From Nocardia asteroides (GTDB lineage Bacteria; Actinomycetota; Actinomycetes; Mycobacteriales; Mycobacteriaceae): DNA of 64,000 bases. Below are positions 40,867 through 53,177 of the stretch, piece after piece. Under the pieces are notes generated by a model. It did not search any database and was not told the origin of the DNA. It was given only the letters and a program-made list of their open reading frames with translations. Position numbers and translations under genes: made by a program. Where the stretch lies: assembly GCA_019930625.1 (NCBI GenBank), contig CP082844.1, positions 6,882,001 to 6,946,000 on the forward strand, written 5' to 3'. Positions within the stretch are counted from its first letter, which is position 1, and the number at the start of each line of letters is the position of its first letter.

Positions 40867-41634
40867 TCACGACCGCACGAGCGCGCCCGCCCAATCGCGC
40901 ACGAGGTCGTACCACATCGAACCGCCGACGAGGATCAGGTCGTTGTGCCCCGCGCCGGGAAAGACGACCAGCCTCTTCGGCTGCGGCGCCGCGGCGTAGA
41001 GCCGTTGCGCGTGCCGCAGCGGCAGCAATTCGTCCTGGTCGCCGTGCATGATCAGGACCGGAGCGCGCAGCGAGCGAATACGGCGTTCGTTCGGATAGGC
41101 GTTCGGGACCAGCGGTGCCGGCAGGAAGGGATACACCGAGCGAGCCGCGTCGCGAAGACCGCTGAAGGTGGACATCAGCATCACCCCGGCCGGCGGATGG
41201 TGCTGCGCCAGCTCGAGCACGACGCCACCCCCGAGGGACTTGCCCAGATACAGCACGCGGCTCGGATCGACGCCCGGTTGCGCCAGCAGCGCCCGGCGCG
41301 CGGCATGTGCGTCCAGGTAGGTGCCGTGCTCGGTCGGTTTCCCGGTGCTGCGTCCGTACCCGCGGTAGTCGAAGGCCAGCACGTCGAACCCGGCCTCGGT
41401 GAGCAAGGCGAAGATCGGCACCCGGTCACCGATGTTGCCCGCGTTGCCGTGCGCGAACAGGATGTGTCCGGCCGAATGCCGGGCGGGCATCCACCAGCCG
41501 TGCACGGTTTCCCCGTCCGAAGTCGGCATGGACAGCTCGGTGTAGCCCATGCCGAGCAGCGCCGGGGTCTGCAGCACCATCCGTTCCGGCAGGTAGGTCA
41601 GCGCGTTCAGGATCGGACGAGCCGGATGTCGCAT
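40867..41634 (-). CDS. Alpha/beta hydrolase (BEM46/ABHD13-like)
   Basis: A 255-residue alpha/beta hydrolase. The oxyanion region is HILFAHGNAGNIGDR. The nucleophile elbow is YLGKSLGGGVVLELA, the acid is in MHGDQDELLP, and the catalytic His is in FPGAGHNDL. That HGNAGN plus GxSxGG combination matches BEM46-like hydrolases of unknown substrate. ATG 41634 (MRHPARP) is preferred to the longer basic extension. A hydrophobic segment, typical of membrane-anchored members, is not clear here. It lies 123 bp downstream of pheT. Confidence 0.85.
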   Translation of the reverse strand: MRHPARPILNALTYLPERMVLQTPALLGMGYTELSMPTSDGETVHGWWMPARHSAGHILFAHGNAGNIGDRVPIFALLTEAGFDVLAFDYRGYGRSTGKPTEHGTYLDAHAARRALLAQPGVDPSRVLYLGKSLGGGVVLELAQHHPPAGVMLMSTFSGLRDAARSVYPFLPAPLVPNAYPNERRIRSLRAPVLIMHGDQDELLPLRHAQRLYAAAPQPKRLVVFPGAGHNDLILVGGSMWYDLVRDWAGALVRS

Positions 41635-41757
41635 GTCCACGTTCTTACTCCTGCGGAAGCGGGGCGGCATCAGGCGGGTGGTGGGAGAACCAGCCGGGCG
41701 AGAAGACCGTGCGGGTCACGCCTGCCGCACGGTCTCGTCGGTCGGGAAAGCAGGCGG

Positions 41758-44265
41758 TCAGCCGCGCAGCACCGCACCGACGGCCTGGGCCGCCGCCGCG
41801 ACCGCCGCGTCCCGCGCCGCACTCGCCTCGTCTTCGGTGAGGGTCCGGTCGGGGGCCCGGAAACGCAGGGCGTAGGTGAGCGACTTACGTCCCTCGCCCG
41901 CCTGAGCGCCCTCGTACACGTCGAACAGCGCGATGTCCTCCAGCAGCTCGCCACCGCCGGTGCGCAGCGCGGCTTGGACGGACGCGGCCGGAATCGACTT
42001 CTCGACGCTCACCGAGACGTCCTGGAGCACCGCAGGGAACGGCGACACCGTCGGAACCGGCCGAGTTTCCCGCAGCGGCAACGCGTCGAGGTCGAGCTCG
42101 ACGGCGCAGGTGCGCGGCGGCAGACCGGAACGTTCCAGCACGGCTGGGTGCAGTTCACCCGCGTGGCCGACGACCGTTCCGTCGACCACCAGCTCGGCGC
42201 AGCGTCCGGGGTGCCAGGGCAGATGAGCCGCCGGACGGCGCTCGATCGTCACACCCGCCGCGTCGCCGACGGCGTCGGCCAGGGCGAAGGCGTCGGCGGC
42301 CTCCACCGGACGGCCCGGCCCCCACGGCCCGCGCGGCTCGCGGCGACCGGTCAGGACGGCGGCCACGTGCACCGGCTGCTCGGGCAGCGATTCGACCAAC
42401 TCGGCGATCTCGTCGTCGGTGGGGCGGCGGTCCACCGGCAGCGGTTCGACCGCCTTGGTCTTCGCTCCGGGCAGCACGACTTGCGCGATGCCGTAGATGG
42501 CCAGATCACGCGCGCCCCGCGAGATGTTGCGGGCGGCCACCTCGAACAGGCCGGGCAGCAGCGTGGTGGCTAATTCGGAACGCTCCACGTCGAGTGGGTT
42601 CAGCACCTTGGTGGTGGCGCGACGCGGGTCGTCGGCATCCAGGCCCCAGATGTCGAACACCCCGGCGGGCAGGAACGCCGGCGGCGGAACCTCCACGGCG
42701 CCGGCGAACGCCAGCGCACGGCTAACGGCGCGGCGGCGGCGCTGGGCCGGGGTGAGCCCGCGCCCGGCCGGTGCGGCGGGCAGCACGGAGGGGATCTGCT
42801 CGAGCCCCTCCAAGCGCAGCACCTCCTCCACCAGGTCGGCGGGCTGGGCCAGATCGGGCCGCCAGCTCGGCGGCGTCACGACCAGCTGACCGTGTCCGCT
42901 GTCGCTGACGCCGACCTCGACAACGCAGCCGATCTGCGCGAGGCGGCGCGCCGAGGTCCCGGTGGGGTAGATGACGCCAGCGACGCGGTCGGCCAAGTCG
43001 ATGTCGATGCGGATGGGCTCGCGAGCCGCCACCGGCACCCGGACGTCGGTCAGCACGGGTTCGACGGTGCCACCGGCGATTTCGGCGAGCAGGGTGGCGG
43101 CCCGATCGAGCGCGGCGACGTTGATCTCCGGATCGACGACCCGCTCGTAGCGCTTACCGGCCTCGGACACCAGCTTGTGCCTGCGCGCGGTCCGGTAGAT
43201 CAGCAGCGGATTCCAGGTGGCCGCTTCGAGCAGGATGTCGGTGCTCTCCGCACCGACCTCGGTGCTCGCCCCGCCCATCACACCGGCAAGCGAGATGACG
43301 CCGGAATCGTCGGCGATCACCACGTCCTCGGCGTCGAGCGCCCGCTCCACGTCGTCCAAGGTCCGCAACTTCTCGCCCTGGTTCGCGGTGCGGACCACCA
43401 ACCCGCCGGACAACTTGTCCGCGTCGAAAGCGTGTAGCGGCTGCCCGAGTTCCAGCATGACGTAGTTGGTGACGTCCACCGCGGGTGAGATCGGGCGCAC
43501 GCCCGACAGCAACAGCCTGCGCTGCAACCACCAGGGGCTGACCGCCTTCGGGTCGGCGCCGGTGACCCGGCGCGCCGCGAAACGGGTGCACCGGGAGTCC
43601 GGCTCGACCTGGATCGACCAGGCTTGCTGCTCGTGGTCGGGCAGGGTCCGCACCGCCGGGTCGGCGTACTCGAGATCGAAACCGCACGCCAGTTCGCGCG
43701 CCAAGCCGCGCACCGAGAAGCAGTAACCGCGGTCGGGGGTGATGTTCAGCTCGATGACGGTGTCGTCCAGACCGAGCAGTGCGTTGGCGTCGGTGCCCGG
43801 CTCGGCGGTGCCCGGTTCCAGCACCAATATGCCGGAATGGTCTTTGCCGATGCCGAGTTCGGCGACCGAGCAGATCATCCCGTTGGAGACGTGGCCGTAG
43901 GTCTTGCGCGAGGTGATCTGGAATCCGCCGGGCAGTACGCCGCCGGGCAGCACCACGACCACGAGGTCACCGACCTCGAAATTACTCGCGCCGCAGATGA
44001 TCTCCTGCAGTTCGGGCTTGCCGATGTCCACCTTGCAGAAGCGGATCGGCTTTTTGAACTCGGTCAGCTCGGTGATCTCGGCGACCCGGCCGACCACCAG
44101 CGGCGCCTCGCCGCCCTCCGGGCCCGCGACCCGCTGGAGCTTGTCGACCTCTTCGACTTCGAGCCCGACCCGGACGAATCCCGCGTCGAGCTCCTCCGGC
44201 GTCACCGACCACTCCGGGGTGGTGCGCTGGATGATGTCGGTCAGCCAGGACTGCGCTACTCGCAC
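41758..44265 (-). CDS. pheT: Phenylalanyl-tRNA synthetase beta subunit
   Basis: An 835-residue beta chain of the (alpha-beta)2 synthetase. The N-terminal EMAP/OB tRNA-binding region contains [19 protein letters not shown]. The B3/B4 editing domain removes Tyr-tRNA-Phe (RYERVVDPE near the middle). The B5 and inactive catalytic-like domains follow, and the C-terminal ferredoxin-like anticodon domain starts [23 protein letters not shown] 44265 lies 33 bp after the pheS stop, so the genes form the usual operon. Confidence 0.97.
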   Translation of the reverse strand: MRVAQSWLTDIIQRTTPEWSVTPEELDAGFVRVGLEVEEVDKLQRVAGPEGGEAPLVVGRVAEITELTEFKKPIRFCKVDIGKPELQEIICGASNFEVGDLVVVVLPGGVLPGGFQITSRKTYGHVSNGMICSVAELGIGKDHSGILVLEPGTAEPGTDANALLGLDDTVIELNITPDRGYCFSVRGLARELACGFDLEYADPAVRTLPDHEQQAWSIQVEPDSRCTRFAARRVTGADPKAVSPWWLQRRLLLSGVRPISPAVDVTNYVMLELGQPLHAFDADKLSGGLVVRTANQGEKLRTLDDVERALDAEDVVIADDSGVISLAGVMGGASTEVGAESTDILLEAATWNPLLIYRTARRHKLVSEAGKRYERVVDPEINVAALDRAATLLAEIAGGTVEPVLTDVRVPVAAREPIRIDIDLADRVAGVIYPTGTSARRLAQIGCVVEVGVSDSGHGQLVVTPPSWRPDLAQPADLVEEVLRLEGLEQIPSVLPAAPAGRGLTPAQRRRRAVSRALAFAGAVEVPPPAFLPAGVFDIWGLDADDPRRATTKVLNPLDVERSELATTLLPGLFEVAARNISRGARDLAIYGIAQVVLPGAKTKAVEPLPVDRRPTDDEIAELVESLPEQPVHVAAVLTGRREPRGPWGPGRPVEAADAFALADAVGDAAGVTIERRPAAHLPWHPGRCAELVVDGTVVGHAGELHPAVLERSGLPPRTCAVELDLDALPLRETRPVPTVSPFPAVLQDVSVSVEKSIPAASVQAALRTGGGELLEDIALFDVYEGAQAGEGRKSLTYALRFRAPDRTLTEDEASAARDAAVAAAAQAVGAVLRG

Positions 44266-44298
44266 TTGACGTTTCGCTCTCTCGATCGAAGGGTGAGG

Positions 44299-45820
<1,522 letters not shown>

Positions 45821-46618
45821 TCAAACACAGTAGCGGACGCGCGAGTTCGCGTAGAGGCAGATCGCGGCGGCAGTCGCCAGATTCAGGCTCTCGGCGCGGC
45901 CGCGGATCGGAATGCGGATGCGGTGGTCGGCGCGCCGTGCGACGGCCGGGTCAAACCCGTGCGCCTCGTTGCCGAACAACCAGGCCACCGGGCCGGTGAA
46001 CAACTCGTCCGCGTCGTCGAGATCGACCTCGCCGTTCGCCGCGGTCGCCAGGATGGTGATGCCCGCCGCGGCGATCGCATCCAGCGTCTCGCCGACATCG
46101 CGGTGCCGTGCGATCGGCACGTGGAAGATGCTGCCCGCGCTGGCGCGCACGCACTTGCCGTTGTGCGGATCGACGGTGTCGCCCGCCAGCACCACGCCGT
46201 CGGCGCCCACGGCATCGGCGACCCGCACGAGCGTGCCCGCGTTCCCCGGCTCGGCCATCTCGACCGGAACGGCCAGCATTCGCGGCGCCGAGTCGAGGAT
46301 TCGGGAAAGGGGCACGTCGAGCAGATCGCAGACCGCCACCAATCCCGGCGCCGTCACCGTTTCACCGAGATGCTGCGCCGCTCGATCGCTGACCAGCGTG
46401 GTGCGCACGCCCGTCGCGGCCGCCTCCGCGATCAGCGCGTGGTCGCGTTCGGCGGCGGCTTTCGAATAGAACAGTTCGTGGACGCGCGCGGTCTCCAGCG
46501 CTGCCGCGACGGCGTTGGCGCCTTCGGCGAGGAATCGTCCCGCTTTCCGACGCTGTGCGCCGCGCTGCAGTTTGACAGCGGAAACGACCCGTGGATTGCG
46601 CTCGCTGAGCGCTTCCAC
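45821..46618 (-). CDS. tsnR: SpoU/TrmH-family RNA 2'-O-methyltransferase
   Basis: A 265-residue SPOUT methyltransferase. The substrate-binding N-terminal domain begins EALSERNPRVVSAVKLQRGA and contains AGRFLAEGANAVAAAL. The knotted SAM-binding core has motif 1 EMAEPGNAGTLVRVADAVGA, motif 2 VAWLFGNEAHGFDP and motif 3 IPIRGRAESLNLATAAAICL. Position after rplT and the N-terminus match M. tuberculosis tsnR. The likely target is 23S rRNA; thiostrepton resistance is not implied. The GTG 46618 start lies inside a long hairpin following rplT. Confidence 0.9.
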   Translation of the reverse strand: MEALSERNPRVVSAVKLQRGAQRRKAGRFLAEGANAVAAALETARVHELFYSKAAAERDHALIAEAAATGVRTTLVSDRAAQHLGETVTAPGLVAVCDLLDVPLSRILDSAPRMLAVPVEMAEPGNAGTLVRVADAVGADGVVLAGDTVDPHNGKCVRASAGSIFHVPIARHRDVGETLDAIAAAGITILATAANGEVDLDDADELFTGPVAWLFGNEAHGFDPAVARRADHRIRIPIRGRAESLNLATAAAICLYANSRVRYCV

Positions 46619-46626
46619 GGGTCGTT
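46583..46626 (-). terminator. Long hairpin after rplT overlapping the tsnR start
   Basis: AACGACCCGTGGA (46583-46595) pairs perfectly with TCCACGGGTCGTT (46614-46626). Inside, GCGCTC pairs with GAGCGC around a 3-nt loop, giving a 19-bp stem with a small internal bulge. It begins about 33 nt after the rplT stop. No U-tract follows. The tsnR GTG (46616-46618) is buried in one arm, so it could terminate or attenuate the operon, or mask tsnR translation. Confidence 0.65.
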
Positions 46627-46658
46627 CCGAGAGTTGTCCGTGTGCCAACGGATGCGGC

Positions 46659-47039
46659 TCAGGCAGCCGGCGCGTTGACGTCCTGCGGCAGGGCGGCCTT
46701 CGCGACCGCGACGAGCCCGGCGAACGCCTCGGCGTCCGACACCGCGAGCTCGGCGAGGATCTTGCGGTCCACCTCCACACCGGCGGCCTTCAGGCCCTGG
46801 ATGAAGCGGTTGTAGGTGATGTCGTTGATCCGCGCGGCGGCGTTGATGCGCGCGATCCACAGCTTGCGGAAGTCACCCTTGCGCGCCCGGCGGTCCCGGT
46901 AGGCGTAGGTGAGCGAGTGCAGCTGCTGCTCCTTGGCCTTGCGGTACAGCCGCGAGCGCTGGCCGCGGTAGCCCTTGGAGGCCTCGAGGATGGAACGTCG
47001 CTTCTTCTGAGCGTTGACGGCCCTTTTGACGCGTGCCAC
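46659..47039 (-). CDS. rplT: 50S ribosomal protein L20
   Basis: A 126-residue basic ribosomal protein, needed for early 50S assembly, binding 23S rRNA. The N-terminus [20 protein letters not shown] and the signature [20 protein letters not shown] are canonical. In many bacteria L20 represses its own operon. It lies third in infC-rpmI-rplT, 109 bp after rpmI. Confidence 0.98.
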   Translation of the reverse strand: MARVKRAVNAQKKRRSILEASKGYRGQRSRLYRKAKEQQLHSLTYAYRDRRARKGDFRKLWIARINAAARINDITYNRFIQGLKAAGVEVDRKILAELAVSDAEAFAGLVAVAKAALPQDVNAPAA

Positions 47040-47148
47040 TGGTCAGTCCTGTTCGATCTGGGGGCGCGGGGCAGCGCCCGGAAATGGGTCGGGGTGGCGA
47101 CGGAGTTGCTCCGGTCGCGGCGTGCTTGTCGGTCCGCGCCGGGCGCGA

Positions 47149-47343
47149 TCAGATACCGAGAAGCTTCTTCACGCGACGGACGTCGGCGGGGGCGACTACT
47201 TCCACGCCGTCCAGACGACGAGTCCGGCGGGTGGGCTTGTGCTCGAACAGGTGGCGACGGTTCGCCTGCTGGCGAAGCAGCTTGCCTTTGCCGGACACCT
47301 TGAATCGCTTCGAGGCGCCGCTGTGCGTCTTCATCTTCGGCAT
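47149..47343 (-). CDS. rpmI: 50S ribosomal protein L35
   Basis: A 64-residue basic ribosomal protein. [20 protein letters not shown] and the central [16 protein letters not shown] are typical for L35. ATG 47343 is certain from the conserved MPKMKTH start. It lies 58 bp downstream of infC in the translation operon. Confidence 0.98.
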   Translation of the reverse strand: MPKMKTHSGASKRFKVSGKGKLLRQQANRRHLFEHKPTRRTRRLDGVEVVAPADVRRVKKLLGI

Positions 47344-47401
47344 GGATTCCTCTATCTGTCGTCCCGGCGGCCGGGGCGGGTCGCCGGTGTTCTGATCGGT
47401 G

Positions 47402-48022
<621 letters not shown>

Positions 48023-48092
48023 GGGGCCTCCTAGGTCAAGCGGTGTCGTCGGACGACCGCGCGCAATAACTGCAACCCCTGTTCAACACGAA

Positions 48093-48121
48093 GGCCCCGG
48101 TGCGGTATTCCGCACGGGGCC
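48093..48121 (-). promoter_or_regulatory. infC leader hairpin
   Basis: GGCCCCGGTGCGG (48093-48105) pairs with CCGCACGGGGCC (48110-48121) through a 12-bp stem with one bulged G and a TATT loop, about 70 nt upstream of the infC start on the minus strand. It could be an attenuator or L20/IF-3 regulatory leader. No known Rfam leader was recognised. Confidence 0.5.
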
Positions 48122-48403
48122 CGATGTCGACCGATCGCCGACCACGAGCGAACTCGCGTCGACCCTCGTGATTCGGGTTCTCCATGAGAACTCCGGCACG
48201 AGAAACCCGCCCTCTCGGGCGGATGACCGGACCGCTGGACCGTACGATGACTCGTCGGCAACGGTGGGAGTCGGGCTCCACTTATCAGCCCCGAGGCAAG
48301 CCCGGGGCGGTCGTCGGCGGAAAGTCTAACATTCCGTTCGGCTATCGCCGAATCGGGTCGAAAATGCCTTGCCCGGCCCGCACCCGCGTGCCAACCTCCC
48401 CCG

Positions 48404-48931
48404 GTGCTCACATCACGCCGTGACCTGCTTCGATGGCAATTCGACCTGACCTGGTCGCTCGCCGGGATCCATTTCGACGCGCTGCGGCCCGAGGATTTCC
48501 TCTGGGAACCCGCCGAACTCACCTGGACGGTACGCCCCGGCGCCGACGGCGTGTGGCGGCCGGACTGGGCCGACACCGAACCCGACCCCGTGCCCGTCCC
48601 GACGATCGGGTGGCTCACCTGGCACATCGGCTGGTGGTGGGGCACGGCCATCGACCACGTCGAGGGTCTCACCCCGCCCGCGCGGGAGGACGTGCACTGG
48701 CCCGGCGACGGCGCCGCGGCCATCGCCTGCCTGCGCGATCTGCACACCGAGTGGGTGCGCGTGCTCGGCGGGTTCACCGAGGCCGACCTGGACCGCCCGT
48801 CCGCCTACCCCTGGCCCGCCGACGCCGGGCTGAGCATCGCGCACCTGGCGGCCTGGGTGAACGCGGAGTTGATGAAGAACGTCACGGAGATCGGCCACCT
48901 CCGGATGCTTCGCGCGGCGTCGCTAGCCTGA
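48404..48931 (+). CDS. DinB-like metal-binding protein
   Basis: A 175-residue four-helix protein of the DinB/YfiT superfamily. It opens with LRWQFDLTWSLAGIHFDAL. The metal-ligand histidines are spread as usual: one in TWHIGWWWGTAIDHVEG and one in SIAHLAAWVNAELMKNV. DinB-like proteins include mycothiol- and bacillithiol-dependent enzymes, so a thiol-transferase role is possible. GTG 48404 start. It is followed 4 bp later by the DUF1844 gene, so the two are probably co-transcribed. Confidence 0.82.
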   Translation: MLTSRRDLLRWQFDLTWSLAGIHFDALRPEDFLWEPAELTWTVRPGADGVWRPDWADTEPDPVPVPTIGWLTWHIGWWWGTAIDHVEGLTPPAREDVHWPGDGAAAIACLRDLHTEWVRVLGGFTEADLDRPSAYPWPADAGLSIAHLAAWVNAELMKNVTEIGHLRMLRAASLA

Positions 48932-48935
48932 AGGC

Positions 48936-49277
48936 ATGACTGACGAGCTCGACGCCTCCGTACGCGAACTGGCCGACATCCCCGCGGTCGAGGTGATCAG
49001 CCGCGCCGCCGTGATGCTGATGAGCTCGGCGGCGGAGAAGCTCGGGTTGGCCGACGAGGACCCGGACAACAGCCCGCGCCGTGACCTGGACGAGGCGCGT
49101 CGCGTGATCACCGCGCTGGCCGGACTCGTCACCGCGTCGGTGGAGTACCTCGGCCCGCACGCCGGACCGATCCGCGAGGGGTTGCAGTCACTGCAACGCG
49201 CCTTCCGCGAGTCCTCCGCGCATCCCGACGAGCCGGGTAAAGGTCCGGGCGAGAAGTACACCGGCCCGGTCTACTGA
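48936..49277 (+). CDS. DUF1844 protein
   Basis: A 113-residue small acidic protein. The DUF1844 core reads EVISRAAVMLMSSAAEKLGL, then DLDEARRVITALAGLVTASV with a helical hairpin. In mycobacteria a homologue lies near infC/uvrA, consistent with this location. The function is unknown. It starts 4 bp after the DinB-like gene. A disordered C-terminal tail (HPDEPGKGPGEKYTGPVY) closes the protein. Confidence 0.88.
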   Translation: MTDELDASVRELADIPAVEVISRAAVMLMSSAAEKLGLADEDPDNSPRRDLDEARRVITALAGLVTASVEYLGPHAGPIREGLQSLQRAFRESSAHPDEPGKGPGEKYTGPVY

Positions 49278-49361
49278 CGAAGACGTCCTCGGGGCACCAG
49301 CCCACCGATACTTCCGAGCGCGGCCGGAATTGTGAACGAAACACATATGGCGACAACGATG

Positions 49362-49379
49362 GTTAGGAAATTTCCCAAC
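49362..49379. promoter_or_regulatory. Near-perfect palindrome upstream of hydrolase
   Basis: GTTAGGAAATTTCCCAAC is symmetric except for one pair (TAGG/CCCA). It lies 20 bp before the hydrolase ATG, in an AT-rich stretch that could hold the promoter. It looks like a repressor operator. No regulator gene is adjacent. Confidence 0.45.
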
Positions 49380-49399
49380 GATTAGGGCACAGTGAGCCC

Positions 49400-50110
49400 A
49401 TGGCTACTCGGATTCTTCTCGCTCCCGGATTCTGGCTCGGTGCATGGGCGTGGGACGAGGTCGCACCCGATCTGCGCCGGCGTGGCAACGAAGTACAGGC
49501 GCTCACATTGCCGGGCCTGGATGCCGCGGACTCCGATCGGTTGTCGGCCACCCTGGAGTCCCAGGCACAGGCCATCATAGACGCGGTGCCCGCGGGCGAG
49601 ACCGTCGTGCTCGTCGCGCACTCCGGCGGCGCGGCGCCCGCCTATCTCGCCATCGACCGCGCCCCCGAGTTGTTCCGGCGGGCGATCTACGTCGACAGCG
49701 CGCCGCTGCCGAACGGCTTCGTCATCAACTCCGCGCTGGACGTCGCCGCGCGCGAATGGGTCCTGCCGGAATGGTCCGAACTGGAGGCCGAGGGCAGCAG
49801 CTTGACGGGCCTGGACGAAGCCGCGCTGGCGCGCTTCCGCGAACGCGCCGTGTCGGAGCCGGTATCCGTCGCGGCCGCACCGCTGCGGTTGAGCGATTCG
49901 GCCGCGCGGCTCGCGGTCCCGACCACCGTGATCTGCAGCAGCATGACCGCCGAGATGGTCGAGAAGCTGCGAGACAACGGTGAAGCCCCCATTTTCGCCG
50001 AACTGGCCCGAATCGACGCCGAGTACGTCGACCTGCCGACGGGCCACTGGCCGATGTGGTCCAAGCCGAAGGAACTCGCCGAACTGATCCACACCATCGC
50101 CAACCGCTGA
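49400..50110 (+). CDS. Alpha/beta hydrolase, EstC/esterase-like
   Basis: A 236-residue hydrolase. The oxyanion loop is LLAPGFWLGAWAWDEV, the nucleophile is in VLVAHSGGAAPAYLA (Ser 79 region), and the catalytic His is in PTGHWPMWSKPKELA near the C-terminus. The layout (APGFWLGAW... GHWPMWSKP) matches plant-MES/EstC-like hydrolases acting on small esters. No signal peptide. An operator-like palindrome lies upstream. Substrate unknown. Confidence 0.87.
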   Translation: MATRILLAPGFWLGAWAWDEVAPDLRRRGNEVQALTLPGLDAADSDRLSATLESQAQAIIDAVPAGETVVLVAHSGGAAPAYLAIDRAPELFRRAIYVDSAPLPNGFVINSALDVAAREWVLPEWSELEAEGSSLTGLDEAALARFRERAVSEPVSVAAAPLRLSDSAARLAVPTTVICSSMTAEMVEKLRDNGEAPIFAELARIDAEYVDLPTGHWPMWSKPKELAELIHTIANR

Positions 50111-50165
50111 CGACGAAAACGGCGCGGCTCCGGACGAATCCGGGCCGCGCCGCACGGACGTCGGG

Positions 50166-53117
50166 TCAGCCGACCGCCGCGGTCTTCTTCACCGCCCGCC
50201 TGGTGGCCTTCGCCGCCGCCTTCTTCGCCGGAGCCTTCTTCTCGGCGTTTCGCGGCGCGGGGGTCGGATTCAGGACCTCTTTCAGGAACTGGCCGGTGTA
50301 ACTGTCCGCGACGGCCGCGATCTCCTCCGGGGTGCCCTGCGCGACCACGGTGCCGCCGCCGGAGCCGCCTTCGGGCCCCATGTCGATGACCCAGTCGGAA
50401 GTCTTGACGACGTCCAGGTTGTGCTCGATGACGATCACGGTGTTGCCCTTGTCCACCAAGCCGTTGATGACGTTGAGCAGCTTGCGGATGTCCTCGAAGT
50501 GCAGACCGGTGGTCGGCTCGTCGAGGATGTACACGGTGCGGCCGGTGGACCGCTTCTGCAGCTCGGCGGCGAGCTTCACCCGCTGGGCCTCGCCACCGGA
50601 GAGGGTCGGAGCGCTCTGACCGAGACGCACATAGCCGAGCCCGACGTCCACCAAGGTCTTGAGGTAGCGGTGGATCGAGGTGACCGGCTCGAAGAATTCG
50701 GCGGCCTCCTCGATGGACATGTCCAGCACCTCGGCGATGGTCTTGCCCTTGTAGTGCACCTCGAGGGTTTCCCGGTTGTAGCGGGCGCCGTGGCAGACCT
50801 CGCACGGAACGTAGACGTCCGGCAGGAAGTTCATCTCGATCTTCAGCGTGCCGTCACCGGAGCAGGCTTCGCAGCGACCGCCCTTGACGTTGAACGAGAA
50901 CCGGCCCGGCTGGTACCCGCGCACCTTGGCCTCGGTGGTGGCCGCGAACAACGTGCGGATCTTGTCGAAGACGCCGGTGTAGGTCGCCGGATTCGATCGC
51001 GGGGTACGGCCGATGGGCGACTGGTCCACCTGCACCAGCTTGTCCAGGTGGTCGAGCCCGTTGACCCGGGTGTGCCTGCCGGGCACCTGCCGCGCGCCGT
51101 TGAGCCGGTTCGCCAGCACCGTCGCGAGGATGTCGTTCACCAGAGTCGACTTGCCCGACCCGGAGACGCCCGTCACGGCGGTGAGCACCCCGAGCGGGAA
51201 GGCCACATCGACGCCCTTGAGGTTGTGCTCGCTGGCCCCGACGACGGTGAGTTGCCGCTTCTTGCTGACCGGACGGCGTACCAGCGGCACTTCGATCCGC
51301 TCCCGGCCCGACAGATACGCCCCGGTGAGCGAGTTGGGGTCGGTGAGCAGTTCTTCGTAGGGCCCGCTGTGCACCACGGTGCCGCCGTGCTCGCCGGCGA
51401 ACGGGCCGATGTCGACCACCCAGTCCGAAGCACGGATGGTGTCCTCGTCGTGCTCGACCACGATCAACGTGTTGCCGAGATTGCGTAGCCGGGTGAGGGT
51501 TTCGATGAGCCTGCGATTGTCCCGCTGGTGCAGGCCGATGGACGGCTCGTCGAGCACGTAGAGCACGCCGACCAGGCCGGAGCCGATCTGGGTGGCGAGC
51601 CGGATCCGCTGCGCCTCGCCGCCGGAGAGCGTGGCGGCCGCGCGGGACAGCGTCAGGTACTCGAGGCCGACGTCCAACAGGAAGCCCAGCCGCGCCTGCA
51701 CCTCCTTGAGCACCTGCCCGGCGATGGCGGCCTCGCGCTCGCCCAAGGTCAGCGAATTGAGGAACGCGGAGCACTCGCCGATGGACAGATCGCTGACGTC
51801 GGCGATGGACTTCTTGTCGCCGTTCGCGGCGATGGTGACGGCGAGGATCTCCGGGCGCAGCCGAGCGCCGTTGCACACCGGGCACGGTATGTCGCGCATG
51901 TACCCGTCGTAGTGCTCTTTCATCTGCTCGGACTCGGTGTTCTCCATGCGCCGCTGCAGGAACGGCATCACGCCCTCGAAGTCCGCGTAGTACGACCGCT
52001 TGCGCCCGTAGCGGTTGGTGTAGGACACGTGCACCTGGTCGGCGCTGCCTTCCAGCACCGCCTTGCGCGCCTTCGGCGGCAGATCCTGCCACGGGGTGTC
52101 CATGGAGAAACCGATCGCATCGGCGAGACCGGACAGCAGCCTGGTGAAGTACTCGGCGGTCTGGCCACGCGACCACGGCGCGATGGCGCCGTCGTTCAGG
52201 CTCAGCGCCGGATCGGGCACCACCAGTTCCGGGTCGACCTCCTTGCGGATGCCCAGGCCGGTGCAGTCCGGGCAGGCGCCGTAGGGCGAGTTGAACGAGA
52301 ACGAACGCGGCTCGAGGTCCTCGATATCCAGTGGATGGCCGTTCGGGCAGGCGAGACGCTCGGAGAAGCGGCGCTCCCGGTCGTGCGCGTGCTCGTCGCG
52401 ATCCACGAAGTCGAGCACCACGATGCCGTCGGCCAGCCGCAGCGCGGTCTCGATCGAATCGGTCAGGCGCTGCTTGGAATTCGGCTTCACCGCCAGCCGG
52501 TCGACCACGACCTCGACGTCGTGCTTCTCCTGCTTCTTCAGCTTCGGCGGATCGGTGAGCGGATACACCACGCCGTCGACCCGCACGCGGGAGTAACCCT
52601 GCGTGTTCAGCTGGTCGAACAGGTCGACGAACTCGCCCTTGCGGGTGCGCACGACCGGGGCAAGCACCTGGAAGCGGATGCCCTCCTCCATGGCCAGCAC
52701 CTGGTCCACGATCTGCTGCGGCGTCTGCTTGGCGATCAGCTCGCCGCACACGGGGCAGTGCGGCGTGCCCGCCCGCGCGTACAGCAGCCGCAGGTAGTCG
52801 TAGACCTCGGTGATGGTGCCCACGGTCGAGCGTGGATTGCGGTTGGTCGACTTCTGGTCGATGGACACCGCGGGCGACAGACCTTCGATGAAGTCGACGT
52901 CGGGCTTGTCCATCTGGCCGAGGAACTGCCGCGCGTACGCCGAGAGCGACTCGACATAGCGCCGCTGCCCCTCCGCGAAGATCGTGTCGAAGGCCAGACT
53001 CGACTTGCCGGAGCCGGACAGACCGGTGAACACGATGAGGCTGTCGCGGGGCAGGTCGAGATCGACACCTTTGAGGTTGTGCTCCCGAGCTCCGCGCACA
53101 GTGAGGCGTTCCGCCAC
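50166..53117 (-). CDS. uvrA: Excinuclease ABC subunit A
   Basis: A 983-residue DNA damage-recognition ATPase of nucleotide excision repair. Two ABC modules are present, with Walker [15 protein letters not shown] near residue 31 and [14 protein letters not shown] in the second half. Signatures [12 protein letters not shown] and [12 protein letters not shown] are intact. Zinc modules include CEAC with CEVC 19 residues on. Beyond the normal end it carries about 25 extra residues rich in Lys and Ala ([15 protein letters not shown]). GTG 53117 start. Its place near infC matches the mycobacterial order. Confidence 0.98.
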   Translation of the reverse strand: MAERLTVRGAREHNLKGVDLDLPRDSLIVFTGLSGSGKSSLAFDTIFAEGQRRYVESLSAYARQFLGQMDKPDVDFIEGLSPAVSIDQKSTNRNPRSTVGTITEVYDYLRLLYARAGTPHCPVCGELIAKQTPQQIVDQVLAMEEGIRFQVLAPVVRTRKGEFVDLFDQLNTQGYSRVRVDGVVYPLTDPPKLKKQEKHDVEVVVDRLAVKPNSKQRLTDSIETALRLADGIVVLDFVDRDEHAHDRERRFSERLACPNGHPLDIEDLEPRSFSFNSPYGACPDCTGLGIRKEVDPELVVPDPALSLNDGAIAPWSRGQTAEYFTRLLSGLADAIGFSMDTPWQDLPPKARKAVLEGSADQVHVSYTNRYGRKRSYYADFEGVMPFLQRRMENTESEQMKEHYDGYMRDIPCPVCNGARLRPEILAVTIAANGDKKSIADVSDLSIGECSAFLNSLTLGEREAAIAGQVLKEVQARLGFLLDVGLEYLTLSRAAATLSGGEAQRIRLATQIGSGLVGVLYVLDEPSIGLHQRDNRRLIETLTRLRNLGNTLIVVEHDEDTIRASDWVVDIGPFAGEHGGTVVHSGPYEELLTDPNSLTGAYLSGRERIEVPLVRRPVSKKRQLTVVGASEHNLKGVDVAFPLGVLTAVTGVSGSGKSTLVNDILATVLANRLNGARQVPGRHTRVNGLDHLDKLVQVDQSPIGRTPRSNPATYTGVFDKIRTLFAATTEAKVRGYQPGRFSFNVKGGRCEACSGDGTLKIEMNFLPDVYVPCEVCHGARYNRETLEVHYKGKTIAEVLDMSIEEAAEFFEPVTSIHRYLKTLVDVGLGYVRLGQSAPTLSGGEAQRVKLAAELQKRSTGRTVYILDEPTTGLHFEDIRKLLNVINGLVDKGNTVIVIEHNLDVVKTSDWVIDMGPEGGSGGGTVVAQGTPEEIAAVADSYTGQFLKEVLNPTPAPRNAEKKAPAKKAAAKATRRAVKKTAAVG

Positions 53118-53177
53118 AGGTCGTCCCTTCTCCTTCGTGTTCGACGTCCGGACATACCCCCGGCCGCCATGCTAGGC

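Noticed and set aside
51528..53177. Plus-strand frame antisense to uvrA
   Set aside because: Shadow of uvrA with His/Gln/Val-rich composition and no family match. Only the part after 53178 is kept, at low confidence.
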